A DNA stretch of 64,000 bases from Zoogloea sp. (GCF_023150065.1 NZ_JAKLLN010000007.1:143410-207409); one strand, 5' to 3'; positions 31,693-40,585 are shown, counted from the first letter of the stretch. Numbers and translations are program-made. Notes: generated by a model from the sequence alone, not told the origin.

Positions 31693-32466
31693 CTATCGCG
31701 AAACTTCCGCTAGGTCAAACGCCCGGCGGACACGTTCCAGATCTTCAGCGGTATCCACTCCGGCCGGCGGTGCGTGATCCAGCACCATCACCCGGATGGG
31801 GAAACCATGAGCCATGGCCCGCAACTGTTCAAGGGCCTCCCACTGCTCGAGCGGCGACGCCGCGAGACTGGAGTAGCGCTTGAGAAAACCGGCCCGGTAG
31901 GCGTAGAGGCCGATGTGACGGTAGGCCGGCAGCCCTGCCGGCAGCACGCTGCGGTCGGCGGCAAAGGCGTCACGCGCCCAGGGGATCGGAGCCCGGGAAA
32001 AATACAGCGCCCGCCCCCGCGCATCGAGCACCAGCTTGACCACGTTGGGATTGAAGAACTCCTCGGCGGACGTCAGGGGGTGGCAGGCGGTGGCGATGGC
32101 CGCCTCGCTGTCATCTGCAAGGGCAGCCGCCGCATCACCGATCAGCCCGGGCGGGATCAAGGGCTCATCGCCCTGAACATTGACCACCACGGTATCGTCG
32201 GACCACCCCAGGCGGGTGGCCACTTCGGCCAGACGATCGGTACCCGACGGATGCTCGGCGCCCGTCAGGATCACCTGCCCTCCCGCGGCCTCCACCACCT
32301 CGGCAATGCCCTGGTGATCGGTGGCCACCCACACCTCCTCCGCCCTGGCCTCACGAGCCCGGTCGAGGACGCGCAGGATCATGGGCTTGCCGAGGATGTC
32401 CAGCAAGGGCTTGCCGGGCAGGCGAGTCGACGCGTGACGCGCCGGGATCACGATCTTGAAGCTCAT
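31693..32466 (-). CDS. kdsB: CMP-KDO synthetase
   Basis: KdsB activates 3-deoxy-manno-octulosonate with CTP for lipopolysaccharide core synthesis. The 257-aa protein has the nucleotide site [14 protein letters not shown], the NVQGDEP metal motif and [10 protein letters not shown]. It follows the Trm112-like gene by one base and is part of the exbBD-lpxK-kdsB-adk cluster. Confidence 0.98.
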   Translation of the reverse strand: MSFKIVIPARHASTRLPGKPLLDILGKPMILRVLDRAREARAEEVWVATDHQGIAEVVEAAGGQVILTGAEHPSGTDRLAEVATRLGWSDDTVVVNVQGDEPLIPPGLIGDAAAALADDSEAAIATACHPLTSAEEFFNPNVVKLVLDARGRALYFSRAPIPWARDAFAADRSVLPAGLPAYRHIGLYAYRAGFLKRYSSLAASPLEQWEALEQLRAMAHGFPIRVMVLDHAPPAGVDTAEDLERVRRAFDLAEVSR

Positions 32467-32467
32467 C

Positions 32468-32656
32468 TCAGCGGGCCTGGGCCAGCTCTTCCTCGGTCAG
32501 CGGACGGGCTTCGTCCTCGAGCATCACGGGGATGCCGTCGCGGATCGGGTAGGCCAGCCGGGCGCTGACGCTCCACAGCTCCTGCTTATCCTTACGGAAG
32601 TCGAGCGGCCCCTTGGTGATCGGGCAAACCAGGATTTCAAGCAGTCGGGGATCCAT
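32468..32656 (-). CDS. Trm112-like small protein (YcaR family)
   Basis: A 62-aa protein with [17 protein letters not shown] and [19 protein letters not shown], the signature of the YcaR/Trm112 family. Only one of the usual zinc cysteines is visible. The start at 32656 lies within the 3' end of lpxK (20-base overlap), and the stop is adjacent to kdsB, so it is translated from the same mRNA. Its role in bacteria is unsettled; the conserved lpxK-ycaR-kdsB order hints at envelope biogenesis. Confidence 0.9.
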   Translation of the reverse strand: MDPRLLEILVCPITKGPLDFRKDKQELWSVSARLAYPIRDGIPVMLEDEARPLTEEELAQAR

Positions 32657-33647
32657 CGAGCTTCTCCACAATCAGTTCTACCGCGCCCGGCGCAACCTGC
32701 GCCCGGACCGGCCACACCCAGCTGTCTGCCGGGGCGAAAGGCCGGCATTTTACCGCATCCTTCTCGGTCATCAGCAGGACATCGCCCTCTTTGATGGCCA
32801 CATCGGCCGCGGTGTAGCTGTGATGGTCTGGAAACGGACGCCGTTCAAGGGTCAGGCCCATGGCCTCGAGCTGTCCGAAAAAGCGCTCGGGCCGGCCGAT
32901 GCCAGCCATGGCGCACACGCGCCGGCCGCGAAAAGCCGCCGGCTCACGGCGCTCCAGGCGGTTCGTCAGCCGCTCGAAGGCATCGCCCGCCAGGGAAAAC
33001 GCGAACACCGGGGTTTTGCCCAGCTTGCCCAAGAGGCCGGCGGAAAGGGCGCCGTGGGCCATCACCAGCGTACTGCCGGCTATCCGCCCGACCCCTTCCC
33101 GCAGCGGGCCGGCAGGCAGGCGCAGGCCATTGCCGAGGGTCGCTTCATCCACCACCACCAGCTCAACGTCCCGGGCCAGCCGGTAATGCTGCAGGCCGTC
33201 GTCAGTGATGAGCACATCCACCGCCGGATAGGCCGCCAGCAGGGCACGTCCGGCCGCCGGCCGATCACGCCCGACGAACACCGGGCAGCCCGAGACAGTA
33301 GCCATCAGCACCGGCTCGTCTCCGAAGTGGCCCGGATCACCGCCCGGCACCACCTCGGCCACGCCTTCCACATCTCCGCCATAGCCTCGGCTGATGATGC
33401 CGGGGGTATGGCCGTTCGCCTTGAGTTCGGCCGCCAGCCACAGGGCCACCGGCGTCTTGCCGCTGCCACCCACGGCGATATTGCCCACCACGATCACCGG
33501 TACGGGCAAGCGCTCGACGCGCAGCACACCGGCTCGGTAGAGCCAGCGCCGCGCACCGGACAACAGGGCAAAAAGCAGGGAGAGGGGAAACAGGGCAAGG
33601 GCGGGCAGGCCCCGGTGCCGCCAGAAATCCGGGGCGCTGCGTGGCAT
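32637..33647 (-). CDS. lpxK: Tetraacyldisaccharide 4'-kinase
   Basis: LpxK phosphorylates the lipid A disaccharide at the 4' position on the inner face of the inner membrane. The 336-aa protein has one N-terminal membrane-associated helix and the P-loop [13 protein letters not shown]. Conserved SRGYGG and TDDGLQHY motifs are present. It starts 11 bases after exbD. No msbA is adjacent. Confidence 0.97.
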   Translation of the reverse strand: MPRSAPDFWRHRGLPALALFPLSLLFALLSGARRWLYRAGVLRVERLPVPVIVVGNIAVGGSGKTPVALWLAAELKANGHTPGIISRGYGGDVEGVAEVVPGGDPGHFGDEPVLMATVSGCPVFVGRDRPAAGRALLAAYPAVDVLITDDGLQHYRLARDVELVVVDEATLGNGLRLPAGPLREGVGRIAGSTLVMAHGALSAGLLGKLGKTPVFAFSLAGDAFERLTNRLERREPAAFRGRRVCAMAGIGRPERFFGQLEAMGLTLERRPFPDHHSYTAADVAIKEGDVLLMTEKDAVKCRPFAPADSWVWPVRAQVAPGAVELIVEKLDGSPTA

Positions 33648-33658
33648 GCCCGACAGCG

Positions 33659-34081
33659 TCAGCGCTGGGCCGCCTGGGTGGCGAAGGAAATATGCACCAG
33701 CCCGGCCTGCTGGGCTGCCTGCATCACGTCGATGACGCGCTGGTGGGCAGCCTTGGCGTCGGCGTTGATGATGACCACCGGGTCCTTGGCATCGGGCGGC
33801 ACCACCGCCTGCATGGCCGCGACAATGGCCTGCAGGCCCGAGCCATTCACCGGGCGCTTGTTGATGACCACATCCCCCGCCGCAGTGACAGCCACATTGA
33901 CCTCGACGGTCTTCTCGTTGCTGGCCTGGGCATCGGCCGTGGGCAGGTTGATCTCCAGCCCGGCAAAACGCGAATAGGTGGTGGTCAGCATCAGGAAGAT
34001 GATGATCACCAGCAGCACATCGATCAGCGGGATCAGGTTGATCTCCGGCTCCTCGCGGGAGCGGCCACGACCAAAGTTCAT
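33659..34081 (-). CDS. exbD: Biopolymer transport protein ExbD/TolR family
   Basis: The 140-aa protein has one membrane helix (residues ~16-36) with the proton-path aspartate in LIPLIDVLLV, then a periplasmic domain. With ExbB it forms a proton-driven motor that energises TonB-like or Tol-like proteins. No tonB, tolA or tolB gene is near. The betaproteobacterial order exbB-exbD-lpxK suggests an envelope role rather than a dedicated iron-uptake locus. Confidence 0.9.
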   Translation of the reverse strand: MNFGRGRSREEPEINLIPLIDVLLVIIIFLMLTTTYSRFAGLEINLPTADAQASNEKTVEVNVAVTAAGDVVINKRPVNGSGLQAIVAAMQAVVPPDAKDPVVIINADAKAAHQRVIDVMQAAQQAGLVHISFATQAAQR

Positions 34082-34090
34082 GTCAGGTCC

Positions 34091-34696
34091 TCAGCGGCGC
34101 TCGCCGTGGATCATCTCGACCAGGCGGATGGCCTGCTGTTCCATGTCGATGACCAGGCTATCCACGGTCGCACGGAAATGACGCCAGAAGATCATGCTCG
34201 GGATGGCAATGACCAGACCGAAGCCGGTGTTGTAGAGGGCGATGGAGATGCCCTGGGCCAGCTGCTGGGGGTTGGAACCGCCCGGTGCCTGGGAACCGAA
34301 GATCTCGATCATGCCGACGATGGTGCCGAACAGGCCCATCAGCGGGCTGATGGAAGCAATGGTGCCGAGGGTGGTCAGGAAGCGTTCCAGATCGTGGGTC
34401 ACGGCACGGCCGGTCTCCTCTATGGACTCCTTCATCACCTCCCTGGTGCTGCGCACATTGCGCAGGCCGGCGGCAAAGACCCGGCCAAGGGGGGAGCTGA
34501 GGGCAACCCGGTTGATCATCTCGGGGGTGGCGCCGCCCTGGCGCAATTCGACGACAACCTTTTCAAGAAGCCCGTCCGGCAGGATCTTGCTGCGGCGCAG
34601 GGTGATGAGCCGCTCGATGATCAGGGCCACGGCCACGATGGAAGCAAACAACAAGGGCCAGATTGGCCAGCCTGCAGCCTGGATGATGGCGAACAC
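34091..34696 (-). CDS. exbB: MotA/TolQ/ExbB proton channel family protein
   Basis: The 201-aa protein has three membrane helices: residues ~8-28, then a pair in the last half containing GTIASISPLMGLFGTIVGMIEIF and the C-terminal TGFGLVIAIPSMIFW. Start chosen is GTG at 34696, preceded by AGGAGT at a good distance; the open frame upstream has no family match. It is 9 bases before exbD and partners it. Confidence 0.9.
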   Translation of the reverse strand: MFAIIQAAGWPIWPLLFASIVAVALIIERLITLRRSKILPDGLLEKVVVELRQGGATPEMINRVALSSPLGRVFAAGLRNVRSTREVMKESIEETGRAVTHDLERFLTTLGTIASISPLMGLFGTIVGMIEIFGSQAPGGSNPQQLAQGISIALYNTGFGLVIAIPSMIFWRHFRATVDSLVIDMEQQAIRLVEMIHGERR

Positions 34697-34777
34697 TCGA
34701 GCACTCCTGGGAATCCAATCAAGCTCGTGAATGTAACCCGGCAAACATCCCCTAGGCAACACAGTTGCACCCCGAGA

Positions 34778-34812
34778 CAATCCACAAAATCTGTGGATAA
34801 CTTTGTGGATTG
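34778..34812. promoter_or_regulatory. Symmetric cluster of DnaA boxes
   Basis: TGTGGATAA (34792-34800) is a perfect DnaA box (complement of TTATCCACA). It is flanked by 7-of-9 matches at 34778-34786 and 34804-34812. The outer boxes are arms of a perfect 10-bp inverted repeat, AATCCACAAA (34779-34788) and TTTGTGGATT (34802-34811). A further partial box (TGTGGATTC) lies at 34970. The site sits between divergent exbB and xseA, in the only long gap of this area (299 bases). Confidence 0.6.
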
Positions 34813-34995
34813 ATGCCCGACGATGCCTCTAAACCCGCAGTCCATAAGGCTTTTTAGTCCTCGGGTCAAAAAATGAGCAACAACAACAGTTGTTTAAAAT
34901 CAATAACTTATGTATTTCCCGGCAAGTCAAGCCCGATCGCGGGATTTTTTTTCACAGATCTGGCGTAGATGTGGATTCCGGTAGAATCCGGCCCC

Positions 34996-36348
34996 ATGAA
35001 TCCCCCCTCGACAAGCCTCCGCAACGGCGCAACCGACGTCGTTTCCGTGTCCTGGCTCAACCGCGCGGCCCGGGAGGCACTGGAAGGCAGCTTTCCCCTG
35101 ATGTGGATCGCCGGAGAAGTCTCCACTCTCACCCGCGCCGCCTCCGGGCACCTCTATTTCACCCTCAAGGACGACCAGGCCCAGGTGCGCTGCACCATGT
35201 GGCGCAACCGCGCCCAGTCCCTGTCCTTCCGGCTCGAGCACGGGATGCGGGTAGAGGTGCGCGCCCTGGTCACCCTGTTCGAGCCCCGGGGGGATTACCA
35301 GCTCAGCGTGGAGAACGTGCGCCAGGCCGGGGTCGGCAATCTGTATGAGGCCTTCCTGCGCCTCAAGGCCCGGCTCGAGGCCGAGGGTTTGTTCGACCCG
35401 GCCCACAAGCGCCCCCTGCCCCGCTTTCCCCGCGGCATCGCCGTGGTCACCTCGCCCCAGGCCGCCGCCTGGCGGGACGTGACCGCAGCCCTGGCCCGGC
35501 GGGCACCCCAGGTGCCGGTCTGCCTCTACCCCACGCCCGTGCAGGGCGACACCGCCCCGGCCCAGATCGCCGCCGCCATCCAGCGCGCCGGCGCACGGGC
35601 CGCCCTGGACGGCAACGACGTGCTGCTGGTGGTGCGCGGTGGTGGCAGTCTCGAGGACCTGGCCGCCTTCAACGACGAGCGCGTGGCCCGGGCCATCCGC
35701 GCCTGCCCGCTGCCGGTCGTCGTGGGCGTGGGCCACGAAACCGACTTCAGCATTGCCGACTTCAGCGCCGACCTGCGCGCCGCCACCCCCACGGCCGCCG
35801 CCGAGCTCGCCAGCGCGGCCTATATGGAATTGCGTGAAGGGCTGGAACAGCTGGCCGCCCGGCTGCGGCGGAGCATGGAACGCCGCATCGACGCCGCCGC
35901 CCAGCGCCTGGACCGGGCTGCCGCGCGGCTCACGCACCCGCGCCAGCGCCTGGAACGCAGCCAGCTGCGCCTGACCATCCTGGACCAGGGTCTGCGTGCC
36001 AGCATGGCCCGCCACCTGGCCAGCCGGCAGGCCCGCGTTGCCGGCCTGGGCCTGCGCCTCAAGGCCCAACGCCCGGACCCCGCCCAGAAGCGCGCACACC
36101 TGGATGCCCTGGGCCAGCGCCTGCAGCGCGCCACCCACGGCCTTCTGGCCCGCCATCAGGCCAGGCTGGACGCCCTGCAGCAGCACCTCGCCCACCTCGA
36201 CCCACGCGCCGTGCTGGCCCGGGGCTACAGCATCACCCGCCACGCGGACGGCAGGATCGTGCGCAGCGCCGCCGGCCTGACCCAAGGCACTCGCGTGCGC
36301 ATCGAAATGAGCGACGGCTCGGTCGGCGCCACCGTGAACGAGGACTGA
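34996..36348 (+). CDS. xseA: Exodeoxyribonuclease VII large subunit
   Basis: XseA with XseB degrades single-stranded DNA from both ends. The 450-aa protein has the N-terminal OB fold (LWIAGEVS-like MWIAGEVSTLTRAASGHLYFTLKD), the catalytic core with VVRGGGSLEDLAAFNDE and GHETDFSIADFSADLRAATPTAAAE, a long coiled-coil middle (residues ~275-400) and the RGYSIT C-terminus. The start at 34996 is chosen from the family N-terminus. xseB is not adjacent. Confidence 0.97.
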   Translation: MNPPSTSLRNGATDVVSVSWLNRAAREALEGSFPLMWIAGEVSTLTRAASGHLYFTLKDDQAQVRCTMWRNRAQSLSFRLEHGMRVEVRALVTLFEPRGDYQLSVENVRQAGVGNLYEAFLRLKARLEAEGLFDPAHKRPLPRFPRGIAVVTSPQAAAWRDVTAALARRAPQVPVCLYPTPVQGDTAPAQIAAAIQRAGARAALDGNDVLLVVRGGGSLEDLAAFNDERVARAIRACPLPVVVGVGHETDFSIADFSADLRAATPTAAAELASAAYMELREGLEQLAARLRRSMERRIDAAAQRLDRAAARLTHPRQRLERSQLRLTILDQGLRASMARHLASRQARVAGLGLRLKAQRPDPAQKRAHLDALGQRLQRATHGLLARHQARLDALQQHLAHLDPRAVLARGYSITRHADGRIVRSAAGLTQGTRVRIEMSDGSVGATVNED

Positions 36349-36392
36349 CGGGGACCCGCGCCGCACGGGCGCTTCTCCAATATCCTTACTGA

Positions 36393-36429
36393 TTGTGCAG
36401 GAAACCCAATCCCGACTAGAATAGTCGGG
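36393..36429 (+). promoter_or_regulatory. sodB promoter with an IscR-type palindrome over the -10
   Basis: CCCGACTA-GAA-TAGTCGGG (36411-36429) is a perfect inverted repeat with 8-bp arms. Its centre contains TAGAAT (36417-36422), a 5-of-6 -10 element, with TTGTGC 18 bases upstream. The sequence resembles type 1 IscR operators as I remember them (core CCGACT...AGTCGG). A repressor bound here would block RNA polymerase. It lies 30 bases before sodB. Confidence 0.6.
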
Positions 36430-36458
36430 CAATTTCCAAACCCCCCGGAGAAAATCAC

Positions 36459-37046
36459 ATGGCTCACACCCTGCCCGAACTGCCCTACGCCAAGAACGCC
36501 CTGGCCCCCCACCTGTCCGAAGAGACCTTCGACTACCACTACGCCAAGCACCACAATGCTTACGTGGTCAACCTCAACAACCTTATCCCCGGCACCGAGT
36601 ACGAGAACCTCTCCATCGAAGAGACCTTCCTCAAGGCCCCCGCCGGCGGCATCTACAACAACGCCGCCCAGGTGTGGAACCACACCTTCTTCTGGAGCAG
36701 CATGAAGCCGAACGGCGGCGGTGCGCCCACCGGCGCCCTGGCTGACGCCATCAACGCCAAGTGGGGTTCCTTCGACGAGTTCAAGAAGGCCTTCCAGGCC
36801 TCCGCCGTGGGCAACTTCGGCTCCGGCTGGACCTGGCTGGTCAAGAAGGCCGACGGCACCGTCGACATCGCCAACACCGGCGCTGCCGGCAACCCGCTGA
36901 AGACCGGCGAAGGCAAGCCCCTGCTGACCATTGACGTGTGGGAACACGCCTACTACATCGACTACCGCAACCTGCGCCCGAAGTTCGTCGAGACCTTCCT
37001 GGCCAGCCTTGCCAACTGGGACTTCGCGTCCGCCAACTTCGCCTGA
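36459..37046 (+). CDS. sodB: Superoxide dismutase [Fe]
   Basis: SodB dismutates superoxide in the cytosol. The 195-aa protein has metal ligands in the usual places: H in LSEETFDYHYAKHH, H in AAQVWNHTFFW, and D/H in DVWEHAYYIDYRN. GGGAPTGALADAI and GSGWTWLV point to the iron or cambialistic class. A CGGAG site precedes the ATG, and a terminator follows. Confidence 0.97.
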   Translation: MAHTLPELPYAKNALAPHLSEETFDYHYAKHHNAYVVNLNNLIPGTEYENLSIEETFLKAPAGGIYNNAAQVWNHTFFWSSMKPNGGGAPTGALADAINAKWGSFDEFKKAFQASAVGNFGSGWTWLVKKADGTVDIANTGAAGNPLKTGEGKPLLTIDVWEHAYYIDYRNLRPKFVETFLASLANWDFASANFA

Positions 37047-37089
37047 AGCCGGCTGCCTCGACCCGGAATTCCGGGCTGAGGCCCAGTCA

Positions 37090-37121
37090 GAAGGGAGCCC
37101 TCGCGGCTCCCTTTCTCATTT
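37090..37121 (+). terminator. Terminator of sodB
   Basis: The stem AAGGGAGCC / GGCTCCCTT with a 5-base loop is followed by TCTCATTTT. It lies 44 bases after the sodB stop and before the next start. Confidence 0.75.
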
Positions 37122-37150
37122 TCCGCCGCCCCCACGCCAAGGAGACCCCA

Positions 37151-38842
37151 ATGCCTGAATGGCGCCCCCGGGCAGGCCTCGCCCGCACACACCTGGGCAA
37201 GCTGCTCGCCCTCGCCGGCCTGGCCCTGCTGCTGCCGGCACGCGCAGCCGAGATTCCCCTCCCCGCCGACGTGAAGGCCGAAGCCCGCATCGACCAGCGT
37301 GACCGGGACGGGCTGTGGGAGAAGACGCTGGTCGTCCGCTTCCCCGAAGCGAGGCGCACCCTGTCCACCAGCGACGGGCTCGTGGACAGCCGCGCCACCA
37401 TCAACCACGGCGCCCACCCGGAACTCTGGAAGCGGGTATCGACGCGTTTCAACGGCCAGGACGGCCGCGGTGGCAAGGCCTACACCGAACATGTGCTCCA
37501 GAGCACGGCGGAAGGGCTCGGGCTGACCAAAGCGGAGGTCACCCACATGGCCACCGCCGCCGACCTGGACAACCTCGCTGTCGTCACCCGCAGCCACGGC
37601 CCGCTCACCGTCACCGTGCTGGCCACCGCGGGAGCCAAGAGCAATGCCATCCGCACCGGCGTCGATGAAGGCCGCTACATCGAAGGCGCCGAACCGGCCG
37701 GCACCATCAACATCCTGGTCCTCAGCAACATCCGCCTGACCGACGCCGCCATGGCGAGGGCGCTGATCACCGTCACCGAGGGCAAGACCGCCGCTCTGGA
37801 AGACCTCCAGGTGGCCAGCACCTACACGCCCGGCGTGCAGGCCACCGGCACAGGCACCGACAGCATCATCGTCGTCTCCGGCACCGGCGCACCGACCGCC
37901 AGCTACACCGGCGGCCACAGCCGCATCGGCGAGCTGATCGGCAAGGCCACCTACAGCGCCGTGGTCGAATCCCTGGGCAAGCAGAACGGCTTCTTCCTGC
38001 CCGGCACCCGGCGCTTTCCGGAAGCGCTGTCGGCCCTCCCCAAGCCCGCCGGCCACCTGCGCCTGGCCCTGCTCCACCTGGACCCGACGCCGGGTGAGAT
38101 CGCCGCCAACCGGGCGCAGATCGAAGCCGGCATCCGCGAGGCCGTCCGTCAGGGCGCCGACTGGGTCCTCACGCCCGAGCTGGCGGAAACCGGCTACAAC
38201 TTTGCCAAGCGCATCGGCACAGGCTGGATCGCCCCCTTCCCCGACACCTGGATGAGCACCCTGGCTGCCATTGCCCGGGACAACAAGGTGGCCCTGTTCA
38301 TCGGCTTTGCCGAGCGGGATGCACGCCACCACACCCTGCACAACAGCGTCGCAGTGATCGACCGGAGCGGGAAGATCCTCGGCGCCTACCGCAAGCAGCG
38401 CGTCCATGGCGGCGCCGAAAGCTGGTCCACGGCCGGCGCGGGCGGCCCGCCTTTCGTGGTCGATGGTGTGCCCGTCGGGGTGCTGATCTGTGCCGACACC
38501 TATGCGCCGGAGCCCGCCGCCCGCCAGCGCGAGCAGGGCGCCGCCCTCCTCCTCGTGCCAGCCAACTGGCCCCCCGTGGACGGCATGGGGCCGGGGGATG
38601 TGTGGGAGCGCCGATCCACGGAGACGGGCATTCCCCTTGTCGTCAACAACCGCACGGGCAAGGAGCCGGAGCTGGACTTCACCCACGGCGAGAGCGCCAT
38701 CTCGGTGGCCGGCCGGCGGAAGTTCAGCTTCAGCACCCCCGCCGGGCGCATGCTGCTGGTGGACTGGAACCGGGCAGACGGCTTCAACCCCCTCACCGAC
38801 GCAATCACCTCCATCCCCGGGGCAAGGCCGAGCGGGCTTTGA
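37151..38842 (+). CDS. Exported fusion of CbiZ-like amidohydrolase and nitrilase-family hydrolase
   Basis: The 563-aa protein has an N-terminal signal peptide (hydrophobic ~17-28, likely cleavage after ARAAE region ~33). A CbiZ domain covers ~60-280, with TRSHGPLTVTVLATAGAKSNA, SNIRLTDAAM, VQATGTGTDSI and GGHSRIGELIGKA. A carbon-nitrogen hydrolase domain covers ~303-545, with a complete catalytic triad E343, K415, C447. CbiZ proteins cleave the aminopropanol amide of adenosylcobinamide in the cytosol for salvage; here the export signal and the second amidase domain are unusual. The substrate is unknown. Start ATG at 37151 follows AAGGAGA. Confidence 0.8.
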   Translation: MPEWRPRAGLARTHLGKLLALAGLALLLPARAAEIPLPADVKAEARIDQRDRDGLWEKTLVVRFPEARRTLSTSDGLVDSRATINHGAHPELWKRVSTRFNGQDGRGGKAYTEHVLQSTAEGLGLTKAEVTHMATAADLDNLAVVTRSHGPLTVTVLATAGAKSNAIRTGVDEGRYIEGAEPAGTINILVLSNIRLTDAAMARALITVTEGKTAALEDLQVASTYTPGVQATGTGTDSIIVVSGTGAPTASYTGGHSRIGELIGKATYSAVVESLGKQNGFFLPGTRRFPEALSALPKPAGHLRLALLHLDPTPGEIAANRAQIEAGIREAVRQGADWVLTPELAETGYNFAKRIGTGWIAPFPDTWMSTLAAIARDNKVALFIGFAERDARHHTLHNSVAVIDRSGKILGAYRKQRVHGGAESWSTAGAGGPPFVVDGVPVGVLICADTYAPEPAARQREQGAALLLVPANWPPVDGMGPGDVWERRSTETGIPLVVNNRTGKEPELDFTHGESAISVAGRRKFSFSTPAGRMLLVDWNRADGFNPLTDAITSIPGARPSGL

Positions 38843-38891
38843 AGATGCCAAGGGGAAAGCTGCGCTGGCCGTTGATCACCGGCCCTTGCGC

Positions 38892-39761
38892 TCAGCCCGT
38901 CAGGAAAGCCTCCAGCGCCCGCGCCACCTGCACGGGCTGGTCGTGCTGGAGGTTGTGGCCCGAATCCGTGATGGTCACCACCTGACGGTTGCGGAAGCAG
39001 CTGATGCGCCGCTCGAACTCCACCGGGTCGTCCCCCATCCGGTCATCGACAAAACCTGCATCGGCAATCAGCAGTAGCACCGGCGCCTCGATCTTGCGCC
39101 AGGCGGCCAGGGAATCCTCGATGTGATAAAGCGACGGCCCGTGCACCCGGTGCCAGGGGTCGCAGGCCATCTCGATCTGCCCATCCGGCCGGGGCCGGCT
39201 CACCGCACGGGACAGGAAATCGGCCTGCTCGGGCGTGAGCCGCGGGTTGACCATGCGCAGGCGTCGCGCCAGGGCAGTGGCATCCGCATACGGACGCACC
39301 TGCGGCCCCGCCGCAACGGCATCCATCCACTGCACCAGCTGCATGGGAGCATCAACCTCGGGGGGCGGCCGCAGACCGAGGAAGTCCAGCATGGCCAGCC
39401 GCGCCACCCGCTGCGGGCGCACCGCCGCGTAGGTGGCGGCAATGTTGGCCCCCATGCTGTGGCCCACCAGCGTGGCCGGACGCTCCGCAGAGAAATGATC
39501 GAGCAGCACATCCAGATCGGCGTAGTAGTCGGGAAACCAGTATGGCCGCTCCAGCCATTCGCTGGCGCCATAGCCACGCCAGTCGGGTGCGATGATGTGC
39601 CAGGGCTGTTCGAGGGCCTCCACCAGAAACTGGAAGGTGGGCGACGAATCCATCCAGCCGTGGAGCAGGAAGAAAGTGGGCGCGTCCCGCGGGCCCCAAT
39701 GGCGCACATGGTGGCGCAGGCCGCGGATGTCGAGGTATTCGGAGGTGCCGGTATCACGCAT
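38892..39761 (-). CDS. Alpha/beta-fold hydrolase
   Basis: The 289-aa protein has the oxyanion loop HGWMDSS, nucleophile elbow GHSMGA (Ser), an acidic residue in the IADAGFVDD strand end, and catalytic histidine in DSGHNLQHDQP. No signal peptide is present. The substrate cannot be told. The start at 39761 fits the conserved N-terminal beta strand (LRHHVRHWG). It lies 10 bases after the dienelactone hydrolase-like gene and is probably co-transcribed with it. Confidence 0.82.
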   Translation of the reverse strand: MRDTGTSEYLDIRGLRHHVRHWGPRDAPTFFLLHGWMDSSPTFQFLVEALEQPWHIIAPDWRGYGASEWLERPYWFPDYYADLDVLLDHFSAERPATLVGHSMGANIAATYAAVRPQRVARLAMLDFLGLRPPPEVDAPMQLVQWMDAVAAGPQVRPYADATALARRLRMVNPRLTPEQADFLSRAVSRPRPDGQIEMACDPWHRVHGPSLYHIEDSLAAWRKIEAPVLLLIADAGFVDDRMGDDPVEFERRISCFRNRQVVTITDSGHNLQHDQPVQVARALEAFLTG

Positions 39762-39771
39762 CGGCCAGACT

Positions 39772-40449
39772 CTACAGATGCCGTTCCAGGAAGGCCAGGG
39801 TCCGGGACCAGGCCAGCTCCGCCTGGGCCGGGTCGTAAACCTGGGGCCGGGTGGCGTTGAAGAAACCGTGGGCAGCCTCGTAGTGATGGATCTCCGGCCG
39901 GGCGCCCGCGTCGGCCATGGCCTGCTCCAGCGCCCCGGCCGCCGCGGGGGTGCACCAGGTGTCCCGGGTGGCAAAGTGCCCCTGGAAGGGGATGCGGATC
40001 TGCGCCGGGTCGGCAAAATCCCGGGGCGGAATGCCGTAGAAGCACACCGCTGCCGCCACCTCGGGCAAATGCACGGCGCTGGCCACCGTGAGGGCACCGC
40101 CCATGCAGAAGCCCATCACCGCCACGGGTCCGCTGCCTGCCTTGTGCAGATGGGCCGCCGCCCCGCGGATGTCCTGGAAGGTGGCACCGGCAAAATCCAG
40201 CCCGTTCATCAAATGACTGGCCTCATCCGGGTCCTGGGTGACGCGGCCGTGGAAGAGATCCGGCGCCAGGGCATTGAAGCCGGCCGCGGCAAAGCGATCC
40301 ACGACACTGCAGATCTGCGGGTTGAGCCCCCACCACTCCTGCAGGACGACCACCCCGGGGCGGTCGGCGCCGGCAGGGGCGAAGTAACCCTGGCAGAGGC
40401 TGCCATCGGGGCGGGGGAAATCGATCAGTCCTGAACGGTCGGGGTGCAT
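39772..40449 (-). CDS. Dienelactone hydrolase family protein
   Basis: The 225-aa protein has the nucleophile motif GFCMGG, with cysteine as in true dienelactone hydrolases, VVLQEWWGLN and CFYGIPP. The catalytic Asp-His pair is expected near AHGFF at the C-terminus. Family members open dienelactones in chlorocatechol breakdown, but most are general carboxylesterases; no chlorocatechol genes are near. ATG at 40449 follows AAGGAG. Confidence 0.85.
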   Translation of the reverse strand: MHPDRSGLIDFPRPDGSLCQGYFAPAGADRPGVVVLQEWWGLNPQICSVVDRFAAAGFNALAPDLFHGRVTQDPDEASHLMNGLDFAGATFQDIRGAAAHLHKAGSGPVAVMGFCMGGALTVASAVHLPEVAAAVCFYGIPPRDFADPAQIRIPFQGHFATRDTWCTPAAAGALEQAMADAGARPEIHHYEAAHGFFNATRPQVYDPAQAELAWSRTLAFLERHL

Positions 40450-40499
40450 CAATCACTCCTTGAAAATCGCATATACCGGGCTCTGTGTCGGGGGCGACC

Positions 40500-40585
40500 G
40501 TAGGGGCGACTTCAGTCGCCCGCGGACTCCGATCAAGGGCATGCCGGTGATCGGCGCGGGGATGGGCGACTGAAGCCGCCCCTAC
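40500..40585. repeat. REP-type inverted pair (REPIN-like element)
   Basis: GTAGGGGCGACTTCAGTCGCCC (the left unit, 40500-40521) faces GGGCGACTGAAGCCGCCCCTAC (40564-40585) as an inverted pair, with one mismatch, around a 42-base spacer. Each unit can fold into its own GGGCGAC/GTCGCCC hairpin. The arrangement is that of REP doublets dispersed in many proteobacterial genomes. It lies in the gap between the hydrolase pair and the aromatic cluster. Confidence 0.75.

Noticed and set aside
34932-34952. Hairpin CCCG-ATCG-CGGG followed by eight T before xseA
   Set aside because: The stem has only four pairs, too weak for a confident terminator or attenuator. The T tract may simply be part of the xseA promoter region.
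34778-34995. Possible replication origin
   Set aside because: DnaA boxes are present, but there is no dnaA/dnaN/gyrB neighbourhood and no clear AT-rich unwinding element. A regulatory or titration site is more likely.
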